From contig DIHQ01000048.1 of assembly GCA_002420235.1 (NCBI GenBank), positions 2,055 through 17,511 on the forward strand: a stretch of 15,457 bases of DNA, given 5' to 3'. Source of the DNA: Flavobacteriales bacterium UBA5692. Lineage in GTDB: Bacteria; Bacteroidota; Bacteroidia; Flavobacteriales_D; Sanyastnellaceae. How positions within the stretch are numbered: the first letter of the stretch is position 1; each line of letters starts with the position of its first letter. The notes beneath the pieces are model-generated. The model worked only from the letters and a program-made list of their open reading frames with translations, did not search any database and was not told the DNA's origin. Position numbers and translations under genes: made by a program. Positions 1-6,688 of this stretch are shown piece by piece.

Positions 1-48
1 TTTACCCACTCCTCCTTTTTGGTTTGCTACTGCTATTACTTTACCCAT
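1..48 (-). CDS. parA: ParA/Soj family ATPase, N-terminal fragment
   Basis: Reading leftwards from the ATG at 48, the 16 codons inside the window give MGKVIAVANQKGGVGK, after which the gene leaves the window. This is the start of a ParA/Soj/MinD-type P-loop ATPase: a short beta strand followed at once by the deviant Walker A motif KGGVGK with its signature lysine. ParA proteins bind DNA non-specifically as ATP dimers and, with ParB at parS sites, drive chromosome origin segregation. The start is fixed by the usual spacing, with the Walker A motif beginning about ten residues from the initiator. Whether parB follows cannot be seen here. An orphan ParA-like protein is possible, but the start closely resembles chromosomal ParA of Bacteroidota. 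Confidence 0.9.
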   Translation of the reverse strand, partial: MGKVIAVANQKGGVGK

Positions 49-76
49 GAATGTTCCGTTTTCTAGTTGACTTTGC

Positions 77-86
77 AAGGGCCCTT
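77..86. repeat. Perfect palindrome AAGGGCCCTT upstream of parA
   Basis: AAGGGCCCTT is self-complementary. With mismatches the symmetry extends outwards to a TTG...CAA pair (74-90). It lies 28 bases before the parA start codon, where an operator would be expected. It could equally be a chance palindrome, and no known repressor site was recognised. Confidence 0.3.
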
Positions 87-153
87 TTCAATGTATCTAA
101 GAACGCGTGAACCGCATGTTTTCGTGCGACATTGCATTATCAATGACCTAAAT

Positions 154-161
154 CAAAGATA
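154..161 (-). promoter_or_regulatory. Possible -7 promoter element for parA
   Basis: On the minus strand this reads TATCTTTG, a full match to the Bacteroidota -7 consensus TAnnTTTG. It would start transcription about 100 bases before the parA start codon. No good TTG sits about 19 bases upstream, so the -33 half is missing or degenerate and the call is weak. Confidence 0.3.
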
Positions 162-196
162 AACTGTTGAAAAGAGAAGAGCGGGAAAAGTTATTC

Positions 197-211
197 ACCG
201 TTTGGCACGGT
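197..211 (-). terminator. Weak hairpin downstream of the DUF3276 gene
   Basis: ACCGT and ACGGT form a five-base-pair stem around a five-base loop, about 45 bases after the DUF3276 stop codon on the minus strand. It is followed there by GAATAACTTTTC, only a short and interrupted U-run. It may help end transcription, but it is not a strong intrinsic terminator. Confidence 0.25.
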
Positions 212-256
212 TTTGTGCAGTATCCGGTGGCTCACGCGGGGAATTTTCAGAATGAA

Positions 257-634
257 TTAGAGGTCATCAAAATTGATGTCATCCGCGGAATAGTCGCTTT
301 CTCCTTCTGATGTTTCTTCTGTCACAGGTTCCGCTTCTGCTTTTGCCTTTCGTTCAGCTATAGGGTCGCGGTAATTCCCAGTGGCCATCAACTCTTGAAT
401 TTTTTCTACAGCGTCGACAAAACCCTCCTCAAAATTGGCAAAATCTTCACGGTATAAGAAAATCTTATGCTTTTGGTAGTGAACATTTCCTTCATCATCA
501 AAGCGTCGCTTGCTTTCTGTGATGGTCATGTAAAGGTCTTGACCTCTCGTGGCTTTGACGTCAAAAAAGTACGTTCGCTTACCAGCGCGGACTGGGCGGG
601 AATAAATTTCCTCTCGATTATTTTGGTCACTCAT
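257..634 (-). CDS. PUR-alpha-like DNA/RNA-binding protein (DUF3276)
   Basis: This 125-residue protein belongs to the DUF3276 family, the Bacteroidota counterpart of eukaryotic Pur-alpha and Borrelia BpuR. These are small proteins with a PUR fold that bind single-stranded DNA or RNA. The recognisable core runs from about residue 8 to 90: EEIYSRPVRAGKRTYFFDVK, then the strand DLYMTITESKRRF, and a helix rich in Phe/Glu (YREDFANFEEGFVDAVEKI). The C-terminal 35 residues are acidic, low in complexity and probably disordered (EPVTEETSEGESDYSADD), a tail that could mask the basic binding face. A good promoter sits directly upstream, so it is probably monocistronic or heads a short transcript. The exact nucleic-acid target in Bacteroidota is not established. 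Family assignment is firm; the in vivo role is inferred. Confidence 0.9.
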   Translation of the reverse strand: MSDQNNREEIYSRPVRAGKRTYFFDVKATRGQDLYMTITESKRRFDDEGNVHYQKHKIFLYREDFANFEEGFVDAVEKIQELMATGNYRDPIAERKAKAEAEPVTEETSEGESDYSADDINFDDL

Positions 635-652
635 CTTTCGAACTCTGCAAGG

Positions 653-684
653 CTAATATATTCGACCTGACTTAAGAACCAAAA
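653..684 (-). promoter_or_regulatory. Bacteroidota-type promoter of the DUF3276 gene
   Basis: On the minus strand, TTTTG (680-684) is followed by exactly 19 bases and then TATATTAG (653-660). This fits the Bacteroidota primary-sigma promoter pattern TTTG-N19-TAnnTTTG, with one mismatch in the -7 element. Transcription would start near 646, giving a leader of about a dozen bases before the ATG at 634. It lies wholly in the gap between the large secreted-protein gene and the DUF3276 gene. Confidence 0.65.
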
Positions 685-708
685 CGAAAGAGGTAAATCT
701 CTCATTTA

Positions 709-3468
709 TTATCGCATAAGCTGCAGGTGCCCTCGGTACGTGTGTGGCAATGTCAACTGGTCTATAATGAACGCTTCATAATAATAAATACCATCGGGTG
801 CAGAGTAATCTCCATCACGCACTTGACCGAGCCATGGATTATCCTGTGCATTGGTTTCCCAAACCAATTCACCCCATCGGTTGTAAATTTTGAGTCGATA
901 TTTCGAAACACCAAGGGCAATTGGTATCCAAGTATCATTGAGACCATCATGATCAGGAGTAAAGGCATTTGGTGCGTAAAAAACGGTGCCTGCGATTGCA
1001 ACTTGGCCTGTTGCTGTATTCGTGCATCCCGCCTCATTCACAACCGTCTGTACTACCTCAAAGTAGCCGCCGTCGCTGTATGTATACACTCCACTGCAGT
1101 CGCTGCTTGAACCCCCATCGCCGAAGTTGTAAAAGCATTGAACATTTCCAGATGCTAAGGTTTCAAATTCAATAACTGGATTCAATAGGTCGACTTGATT
1201 AGGTGTGATGTTGAATCCTGCTAAGGGTATGGCTTGGACTTGGATTGTATTGGCTTGAGTAAGTACCAACTCTTGGCTGCAATAACCGCTTGAATTCATG
1301 GTTAAGGTCACGCTGTACGTCCCGGGATTTTCGTAAATGTGGTAGGGTTCTGTAGAGATTGAAGTTGAGCCGTCACCAAAATCCCAGAGGTAAGTCGTTG
1401 TGGTTTCCGTTTCACTAGTGTTGTTGAACGATACGGAATGTGGTGGACAGCCGATATTTGGCCCTCCTTGAAAGCCAATGCTGGGATCGGCGATGACCCA
1501 GACCTCTTCCGACGCGGTTACTTCACATCCATTAGCAACAGCCGTCACTTGTACCGTGTAGGTTCCTGGCTCTGCATAGACTAGATTAGTTACAGTGGAG
1601 CCGTTAACATTGGCATTTATGGTTTCACCTCCAAAATCCCAATCGTAAGAAGTAATGGGGTCGTTCTCTACCAAGGGCGTAAGTGAAAAGTTATTTGTGG
1701 AGAAGCACTCGGGGTCAGGGGCTCCAAAAGCTGGGTCAATCTCAGGAAATATTTCCACTGTGGAAAAGGTGGTATCAGCGCATGTGTAAGGTGATGTCAC
1801 GATGAGTTGGACAGTGTACACACCGTCTGAAGGGTAGGTGTAAGATGGGAATTCCTCATCGGACGTATCGTCATTTGTCCCTGCAACACCGAAGTCCCAA
1901 AACCAATTTTCAGCATTTTGTGACAGGTTTTCAAAGTCAAAGTCATAACCTTGACAGAACGAGCTTTGGTCTGCAACAGAGGCAATGGGGGAAGCAGGTG
2001 CGTCCCAAGAGAAGTTGACAGAGGATTGGCAACCGTAATGTTCAGCATCTAACGTAACTGTCCATTCGTCTGCGTTACCAAAAGTCACCCAATCTGTGGT
2101 TATTCCCTCCTGAATGTTAGGTAAACCACCTATGAGATTCCAAGTCAGATTGGTGTTGTCTGTGAATGCTCCATTGGCTTGTAAATCAAAGGCTTCTACG
2201 CCATTCAGGCATTCAAAATCTACGACATCAATATCCAGGTTAAGTGGCTCATAGACGTAGAAAGTTTGGGATGAGGTATCAGCACATGGCCACGTCGGAT
2301 TGGCGATTAGTGTCACAGTGTAAATTCCCGTATCTGGATAGGTGTAGGTTGGGTTGCTTAAGACACTGATATCCTCGTCGGTTCCGGTTACACCAAAATC
2401 CCAAAGCAAGCTCTGAGCCCCGATGCTATTTTCGGTAAAGGCTATTGTTTCACCAATGCACAATTGGTTGTCTGTTTGCGGTTGAACTGAAGAGATGATA
2501 GTCGGGTCGCACATCACGACATTGAATTGGAAATCTCGCATGACTGTGCTCAGCAACTCGCCATTGCGGAATTCGGACACACAAATGCCAATGACGTAAG
2601 CACCTGGCGTGGTGGGGAAACCGGTAATTTGACCTGTATTCGAATCGATTGCAAGTGGTGGATTAGATGGTATGGGGTTCGTTGCGCTGAACCCTGCACC
2701 CCATGGAATTGTCGAGAACGTCGAGGCTGGCTGGGGGTCAGGAGAGGGATCGTTCGGAGTTCCACCATCAAGTAGTGTGCAAAAAGAGTAGACAAGTGAG
2801 TCACCATCTACATCGCTTGCACTTTGATCCAAGAAGAGTTCAAAGTTGGTACAAATTGCTTCAGGGGGGTAAACGTTAAATTGCGGGCTGCTGTTCGGGC
2901 TATTATCATTTGTAAACGGTGGAATTTGGGTGGTTAGGGTGATTCCCACATCTCCTGGGTTCGGAATATTTACAATGCCTGGATTTCGACAGCAACGCTG
3001 GAAAATCAAATCGTATCCTATGTCACTTGGAGGTAAGTTTACCTCGATGGTATACTCCAAGCGCTGCATGCACAAGTCTGGGGGTAAATTTCCACACGGA
3101 TTCTCCAAAATGGTTTCCAGAGGCTCGATTGAAGCCTCTACCAAATCCGCGTCGTACAAGGAATACAAATTGTCACCCTCGTATACACCGAGCTTAATGG
3201 TTGGATCGAGATTCGTGCCTCCGTTTTGCCAGCCACTCGGCTCAATGCTACTGTCGTAGCATTCGCGATAAAAAATCAAGGTAATTTCGAAATTATCACT
3301 GCCGAGGTAGTTGTAGTAAATTTCACCTCCCATGGCATGTGCAGCCCATCCTTGTGTCGCTTCGAATGCACACGTGAATAAGAGCATAACCTTTGCGAGG
3401 TTAGTAGTCAGTTGAATATGCTTGAGATAAGACACGACCCGTTCTAGCGTGGAGCGAAAATATAACAT
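709..3468 (-). CDS. Secreted PKD-repeat protein with gliding-type (CHU_C) T9SS C-terminal domain
   Basis: From the ATG at 3468 this is a 919-residue secreted protein. A hydrophobic stretch around residues 27-38 and an AHA site near 43-45 suggest signal-peptide cleavage before MGGE. The N-terminal half (about 46-320), beginning GGEIYYNYLG and containing FQRCCRN, is a module I recall from large Bacteroidota surface proteins. Five PKD-like domains follow, four marked by WDFG at residues 356, 524, 610 and 695 and one by YNFG at 780, each with a nearby TYTV/YTV-type strand. Residues about 830-919 form the gliding-motility-associated C-terminal domain (APNAFTPDHDGLNDTW, then IYNRWGELVW), a signal for export and surface attachment by the type IX secretion system. 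It is probably an adhesin or cell-surface structural protein; no catalytic motif was seen. The frame stays open to 3609, but that would overlap the divergent helicase gene, so the start at 3468 (or a later one near 3387) is preferred. Confidence 0.85.
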   Translation of the reverse strand: MLYFRSTLERVVSYLKHIQLTTNLAKVMLLFTCAFEATQGWAAHAMGGEIYYNYLGSDNFEITLIFYRECYDSSIEPSGWQNGGTNLDPTIKLGVYEGDNLYSLYDADLVEASIEPLETILENPCGNLPPDLCMQRLEYTIEVNLPPSDIGYDLIFQRCCRNPGIVNIPNPGDVGITLTTQIPPFTNDNSPNSSPQFNVYPPEAICTNFELFLDQSASDVDGDSLVYSFCTLLDGGTPNDPSPDPQPASTFSTIPWGAGFSATNPIPSNPPLAIDSNTGQITGFPTTPGAYVIGICVSEFRNGELLSTVMRDFQFNVVMCDPTIISSVQPQTDNQLCIGETIAFTENSIGAQSLLWDFGVTGTDEDISVLSNPTYTYPDTGIYTVTLIANPTWPCADTSSQTFYVYEPLNLDIDVVDFECLNGVEAFDLQANGAFTDNTNLTWNLIGGLPNIQEGITTDWVTFGNADEWTVTLDAEHYGCQSSVNFSWDAPASPIASVADQSSFCQGYDFDFENLSQNAENWFWDFGVAGTNDDTSDEEFPSYTYPSDGVYTVQLIVTSPYTCADTTFSTVEIFPEIDPAFGAPDPECFSTNNFSLTPLVENDPITSYDWDFGGETINANVNGSTVTNLVYAEPGTYTVQVTAVANGCEVTASEEVWVIADPSIGFQGGPNIGCPPHSVSFNNTSETETTTTYLWDFGDGSTSISTEPYHIYENPGTYSVTLTMNSSGYCSQELVLTQANTIQVQAIPLAGFNITPNQVDLLNPVIEFETLASGNVQCFYNFGDGGSSSDCSGVYTYSDGGYFEVVQTVVNEAGCTNTATGQVAIAGTVFYAPNAFTPDHDGLNDTWIPIALGVSKYRLKIYNRWGELVWETNAQDNPWLGQVRDGDYSAPDGIYYYEAFIIDQLTLPHTYRGHLQLMR

Positions 3469-3530
3469 GTATAACACAGGTTTGGTTGCAATCGCCTTAA
3501 CTTGTAAGCGTGGAAGAAGAAAATAAGCGC
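3469..3530. promoter_or_regulatory. Short divergent promoter region
   Basis: These 62 bases separate the starts of the minus-strand surface-protein gene and the plus-strand helicase gene, so both promoters should lie in or near here. TATATTTT just inside the surface-protein gene (minus strand) resembles a -7 element. No properly spaced TTG goes with it, and no clear promoter was found for the helicase. Confidence 0.3.
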
Positions 3531-4838
3531 ATGCGCTTTGATGCGATGCCCATGCACCCTGATGTGCTTGATGCACTGGATGCCATGGGGTTTGAAGAAC
3601 CAACCCCAATTCAAGAAAAAGCCATCCCGACCATATTAAAAGGTTCGGATTTCCTTGGTATTGCTCAAACTGGAACGGGCAAAACTGCGGCGTTTTTGCT
3701 GCCGACGATTGATCGAATCCTGGATACAGAGGATAACGGCAAGACTAAAGCCTTGATTGTAGTTCCAACCCGTGAGTTGGCTATGCAAATTGATCAGGCT
3801 GTGGAGGGGTTTGGATATTATGCGAAGGTTACGAGTTTGGCGATTTACGGCGGAGGTAATGCGCATGAGTTTAGCCGTGAGAAAAAGGCGCTGACGCATG
3901 GTGCTGATATTATCGTTGCAACGCCAGGTCGTTTCTTATCGCATCTCACCTTGGGCTACGTGGATTTGTCGGAATTGAAATGCTTGATTTTGGACGAAGC
4001 CGATCGGATGTTGGACATGGGCTTTTTAGGAGATATCATGCGTATTGCAGAAAAATGCCGTGATGATAGGCAGACTTTGTTGTTCAGTGCAACCATGCCC
4101 GACCGAATCGAGGAACTGGCTCGAGACCTTCAAAATGATCCTGAGGTTGTTAAGTTGGCACTTTCGAAGCCTGCCGAGAAAATCAAACAAGGAGCCTATG
4201 TTCTTTTTGATTATCAGAAGGATGATGTCCTTGTTGAAGTTTTAAGAGATCGCGATGTTGCTTCGGGTATTGTATTCACCTCAAGGAAAAGAACTGTGGG
4301 CCAAATAACACGCGTTTTGCGTAAAGCCGGAATTAAATGCGAGCGAATTTCCTCTGATTCGGATCAAAGTGAAAGGGAGGAGGTGATGCTGGGTTTCCGC
4401 CAGCGCAAATTCCCCATTCTTGTCGCGACAGACGTCGTCAGCCGAGGTATCGACATTGACAACATCGAATTGGTGGTTAATTATGATGTACCGCCAAATG
4501 AAGAGGATTACGTTCATCGCATTGGTCGAACTGCTCGGGCGAATCGAGACGGCGAAGGCATCACCTTGGTCAATCCTGACGACCAGCAGCGGTTTGGTCG
4601 AATTGAACGGCTTATCGAGAGAGAGGTGGACAAGTTGGACCTTCCAGCAAAGGTGGGAAAGGGGCCAGAGTATGACCCGAAAGGCAGTCGACGTCGGAGT
4701 GGCAGGGGTCAGAGAGGCCCAAAAAGTTCGCGCAATAGTTTCCAACAAGGCAAAGGCAAAAAACACAAAAACACAAATCGTAAAAGGGGTAATCATCACC
4801 ATGGCAAAGGTTTAAAGCCGTCCGGTCATGGCGCATGA
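3531..4838 (+). CDS. DEAD-box ATP-dependent RNA helicase
   Basis: This 435-residue protein carries the full superfamily 2 DEAD-box set in order: Q motif GFEEPTPIQ, Walker A AQTGTGKT (45-52), PTRELA (Ia), TPGR (Ib), DEAD (155-158), SAT (186-188), ATDVVSRGIDI (V) and HRIGRTAR (from 329, VI). It unwinds short RNA duplexes using ATP; bacterial relatives act in ribosome assembly, RNA decay and cold adaptation. The tail from about residue 375 is very rich in Arg, Lys, Gly, Asn and His and is probably a disordered RNA-binding extension, as in RhlE-type helicases. An in-frame GTG at 3510 would add seven residues. The ATG at 3531 gives the normal RhlE-like start (MRFDAMPMHPDVLDALDAMG) and is preferred. 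Its last codons overlap msrB by 11 bases, implying co-transcription. The subfamily (RhlE-like versus another) is less certain than the helicase call. Confidence 0.93.
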   Translation: MRFDAMPMHPDVLDALDAMGFEEPTPIQEKAIPTILKGSDFLGIAQTGTGKTAAFLLPTIDRILDTEDNGKTKALIVVPTRELAMQIDQAVEGFGYYAKVTSLAIYGGGNAHEFSREKKALTHGADIIVATPGRFLSHLTLGYVDLSELKCLILDEADRMLDMGFLGDIMRIAEKCRDDRQTLLFSATMPDRIEELARDLQNDPEVVKLALSKPAEKIKQGAYVLFDYQKDDVLVEVLRDRDVASGIVFTSRKRTVGQITRVLRKAGIKCERISSDSDQSEREEVMLGFRQRKFPILVATDVVSRGIDIDNIELVVNYDVPPNEEDYVHRIGRTARANRDGEGITLVNPDDQQRFGRIERLIEREVDKLDLPAKVGKGPEYDPKGSRRRSGRGQRGPKSSRNSFQQGKGKKHKNTNRKRGNHHHGKGLKPSGHGA

Positions 4839-5229
4839 TCAGCACTCCTCATCGTCGAAGTCCGAAAATGAATGGCTTGATGAGTTAGGGTTTGAAGCTT
4901 TCAGGGTGATGCGCCAGAATGGCACCGAACGTCCTTTTTCTTCTCCGCTTTGCCGCACTGGCCACCAAGGCACTTTTCTTTGCAAGGGATGCGGAGCAGA
5001 CTTATTTGATTCTTCTGCCCAATTCGATTCAGGATGTGGCTGGCCTAGTTTTGATAAGGAAGCATCCAAAGGTGCTTTGAAAGAGGTGCTCGACAAGAGC
5101 CACGGCATGGTTCGCATAGAGGTGAGGTGTGCCAAGTGCGACAGCCACTTGGGGCATCTCTTCCCTGATGGTCCTACCGCATCGGGTATGCGGTACTGTA
5201 TCAACGGCGTTTGCCTGATTCCTCAGTAA
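4828..5229 (+). CDS. msrB: Peptide-methionine (R)-S-oxide reductase MsrB
   Basis: MsrB reduces the R-epimer of methionine sulfoxide in proteins, repairing oxidative damage. The 133-residue protein has the family landmarks: NGTERPFSSPL near the start, two zinc-binding CxxC pairs (C52/C55 in CKGC, C101/C104 in CAKC), GCGWPSF containing C70 in the position of the usual resolving cysteine, and RYCIN with the catalytic C124. No export signal is seen, so it should be cytoplasmic. The ending is short and unusual: after RYCIN come GVCLIPQ, so a further cysteine (C129) lies five residues from the catalytic one. The ATG at 4828 overlaps the helicase gene by 11 bases, pointing to translational coupling. 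Its stop codon overlaps the convergent Spy-like gene by seven bases. Confidence 0.95.
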   Translation: MAHDQHSSSSKSENEWLDELGFEAFRVMRQNGTERPFSSPLCRTGHQGTFLCKGCGADLFDSSAQFDSGCGWPSFDKEASKGALKEVLDKSHGMVRIEVRCAKCDSHLGHLFPDGPTASGMRYCINGVCLIPQ

Positions 5230-5732
5230 CGTTGGGAGCCACGCGACCTGCGATCGTCAATACGCTGGCCTTTACTAGATTCACTTCCTTTCATCCGCCG
5301 TTTCATTACCCGCGTTCTGAATTCACGTTCCACTTGCTTGATCATACCTGCTCGTCGGTATCCGATGAACACGGCGATGCGGTCGATGGCTAGGTGCCTT
5401 AGCTCCACGCTGGCGAGGTGTAGTTGCTTCAATTCTTGCACCAATTCGGCAGCTTCTGCGTCTGATTCCGTGGATTTTAGCTGAGTTTCAATCGCGCGAA
5501 TAGCATCCCCGTGCGCTCTAAGTTTTTCCTCTTCCTCATTCCAAGCGGGCCAGAAATGCGAGCTTTCTTCAGGTGTTAGCGACAATTCTTCAACAAAATA
5601 GGCTACACGTAACGCTTGCATGCGGTCTTCCCGCAGTTCTTTCTGCGATTGAGGCGTCTGGGCAATAGCAAGCATCGGTACTATAAAAAACATGGTCAAA
5701 AAGGACAATGGACTATGCATCTTTGGTTTCAT
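5223..5732 (-). CDS. Spy/CpxP-like secreted protein of a sigma-factor operon
   Basis: This 169-residue protein has a clear signal peptide (hydrophobic residues 9-24, cleavage after AIA before QTPQ), so it is exported. The mature part is highly charged and alpha-helical. LTPEESSHFWPAWNEEEEKL (about 52-71) and a C-terminal EREFRTRVMKRRMKG segment match the pattern of small periplasmic proteins found beside ECF sigma factors in Bacteroidota, which resemble Spy/CpxP/heavy-metal-sensor proteins. By analogy it may sense or buffer envelope stress, but no function is proven for this group. It is the last gene after the sigma factor and small membrane protein and overlaps the latter by 20 bases. A second ATG at 5720 would shorten it by four residues and reduce the overlap to eight. 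The basic tail (DDRRSRGSQRY) is low in complexity. Confidence 0.75.
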   Translation of the reverse strand: MKPKMHSPLSFLTMFFIVPMLAIAQTPQSQKELREDRMQALRVAYFVEELSLTPEESSHFWPAWNEEEEKLRAHGDAIRAIETQLKSTESDAEAAELVQELKQLHLASVELRHLAIDRIAVFIGYRRAGMIKQVEREFRTRVMKRRMKGSESSKGQRIDDRRSRGSQRY

Positions 5733-6057
5733 TTAAAACGGTTTCAAACAGGAGGTCATCGTCCATCCACGTTTCGATTTCATCATCATCCAGAGGAATG
5801 GACTGCACGGGGGTGCGGTCCCACAAGCACGCAAATGATTCGCACACTTCAGGGGTTTGCTGGAGGACGAAGAGCAAACCAATGGACAAGATGGCGGCGA
5901 TGCCCGCAGCCCACGCATATCGACCAAAGCCACCCACATCCTCCAACTCGCGTTCAGCGGTTTGGGATGAAGCTTCTTTCCAGATGACTTTTTGTTGTTG
6001 CTCGAAAAACCCTTCCGGTGTCGTGTATGGTGTATTCTTTTGGGGCATAGACTGCAT
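5713..6057 (-). CDS. Small single-pass membrane protein, likely anti-sigma factor
   Basis: This 114-residue protein has one membrane segment at about 47-66 (YAWAAGIAAILSIGLLFVLQ), with a short N-terminal part expected in the cytoplasm. The N-terminus contains YTTPEGFFEQQQ, a version of the PEGYFE-type motif typical of small proteins encoded straight after ECF sigma factors in Bacteroidota. The C-terminus is acidic (DDDEIETWMDDDLLFE), also typical. I infer that it tethers or inhibits the neighbouring sigma factor, but it has no recognisable zinc-binding anti-sigma motif and no direct family name. It begins 28 bases after the sigma gene and overlaps the following Spy-like gene. Confidence 0.65.
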   Translation of the reverse strand: MQSMPQKNTPYTTPEGFFEQQQKVIWKEASSQTAERELEDVGGFGRYAWAAGIAAILSIGLLFVLQQTPEVCESFACLWDRTPVQSIPLDDDEIETWMDDDLLFETVLNETKDA

Positions 6058-6085
6058 TGATTGGACGAAAAGCAGTGCGAAAGGT

Positions 6086-6649
6086 TTAATCGGTGCTGGA
6101 AATTAGGTGGACTTGAACTTTGTTTTTAGCGTGAAAATACGAGGCTTTGGCAGCCCCTTCTGATGTACCGATGAGTTCGGCAATATCTGCATAGGCCATT
6201 TCTTGATAATACCGCAGAGTGAAAACTTCCCGCTGGCGCGCGGGCAAGATTTGAAGAGCGGCGTGAAGCTTGAGTTCGGCATCGTCCCCGTCAAAAAATG
6301 GGTCTGACTCGAGTCGGGTTTCCCAGTCAGCGGCATTCGGGTGAGCATAGCGCAAGGCCAGTTGTTTGCGAGAACGGAGTGCATCTAATCCCTTGCGACG
6401 TGCAATGGCATATAGCCACGTTGAAAATTTACTCTCACCTCGAAACAAGTGGATGGAGCGCAGTACTTGTACAAACGTTTCCTGCGTCGCGTCTTCGGCG
6501 TCATCGTGTTCATTTAACATGCCGCGGAGGTAGGAGTAAATGGGGACGTGCCAAGTATCCATCATGGTCGTATAAGCTCGTTCACGCAGCAACCCCTCCG
6601 CCTCAACTAAATCTTCGATCCAATCGGGTTGTGGTTTGGCAACATGCAT
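6086..6649 (-). CDS. ECF-type RNA polymerase sigma factor (sigma-70 family)
   Basis: The 187-residue protein has the two-domain layout of extracytoplasmic-function sigma factors. Region 2 covers about residues 28-92 and includes DDAEDATQETFVQVLRS and the -10-binding segment ending FSTWLYAIARRKGLDALR. Region 4 covers about 130-180, with LPARQREVFTLRYYQEMAYADIAELIGTSEGAAKAS as the -35-binding helix-turn-helix. The linker is acidic (DPFFDGDDAEL). It should direct RNA polymerase to a small envelope-related regulon, probably including its own operon. The following two genes encode a probable membrane anti-sigma and a secreted Spy-like protein. It starts 39 bases after the lgt-like stop codon with no terminator between, so it may also be read through from mtaB. 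Confidence 0.92.
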   Translation of the reverse strand: MHVAKPQPDWIEDLVEAEGLLRERAYTTMMDTWHVPIYSYLRGMLNEHDDAEDATQETFVQVLRSIHLFRGESKFSTWLYAIARRKGLDALRSRKQLALRYAHPNAADWETRLESDPFFDGDDAELKLHAALQILPARQREVFTLRYYQEMAYADIAELIGTSEGAAKASYFHAKNKVQVHLISSTD

Positions 6650-6688
6650 TGATGATGAGACGGTTCACATGCCTGATGGTTTAATGGG

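Larger units (their letters stand above)
49..256. other. Intergenic region between the DUF3276 gene and parA
   Basis: This 208-base stretch has no convincing open frame. It should hold the 3' end of the DUF3276 transcript and the promoter of parA, both on the minus strand. It contains a ten-base palindrome AAGGGCCCTT at 77-86, 28 bases upstream of the parA start, a weak hairpin (197-211) and a match to the -7 promoter element (154-161). No canonical parS site (TGTTTCACGTGAAACA-like) was seen. Confidence 0.5.

Noticed and set aside
49..256. Search for a parS site beside parA
   Set aside because: No sequence close to TGTTTCACGTGAAACA is present; GGTTCACGCGTTC at about 112 on the minus strand is only a superficial resemblance.
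727..1110. Plus-strand frame opposite the CHU_C domain
   Set aside because: The minus-strand frame encodes a clear T9SS C-terminal domain here; the plus-strand product shows no family features.
4281..4802. Long open frame (173 codons) on the minus strand inside the helicase gene
   Set aside because: It is antisense to conserved DEAD-box motifs V and VI and the basic tail, has no recognisable family features, and is explained by codon bias of the real gene.
5616..6106. Plus-strand open frames across the sigma-operon genes
   Set aside because: They lie opposite well-supported minus-strand genes and have low-complexity, unprotein-like translations.
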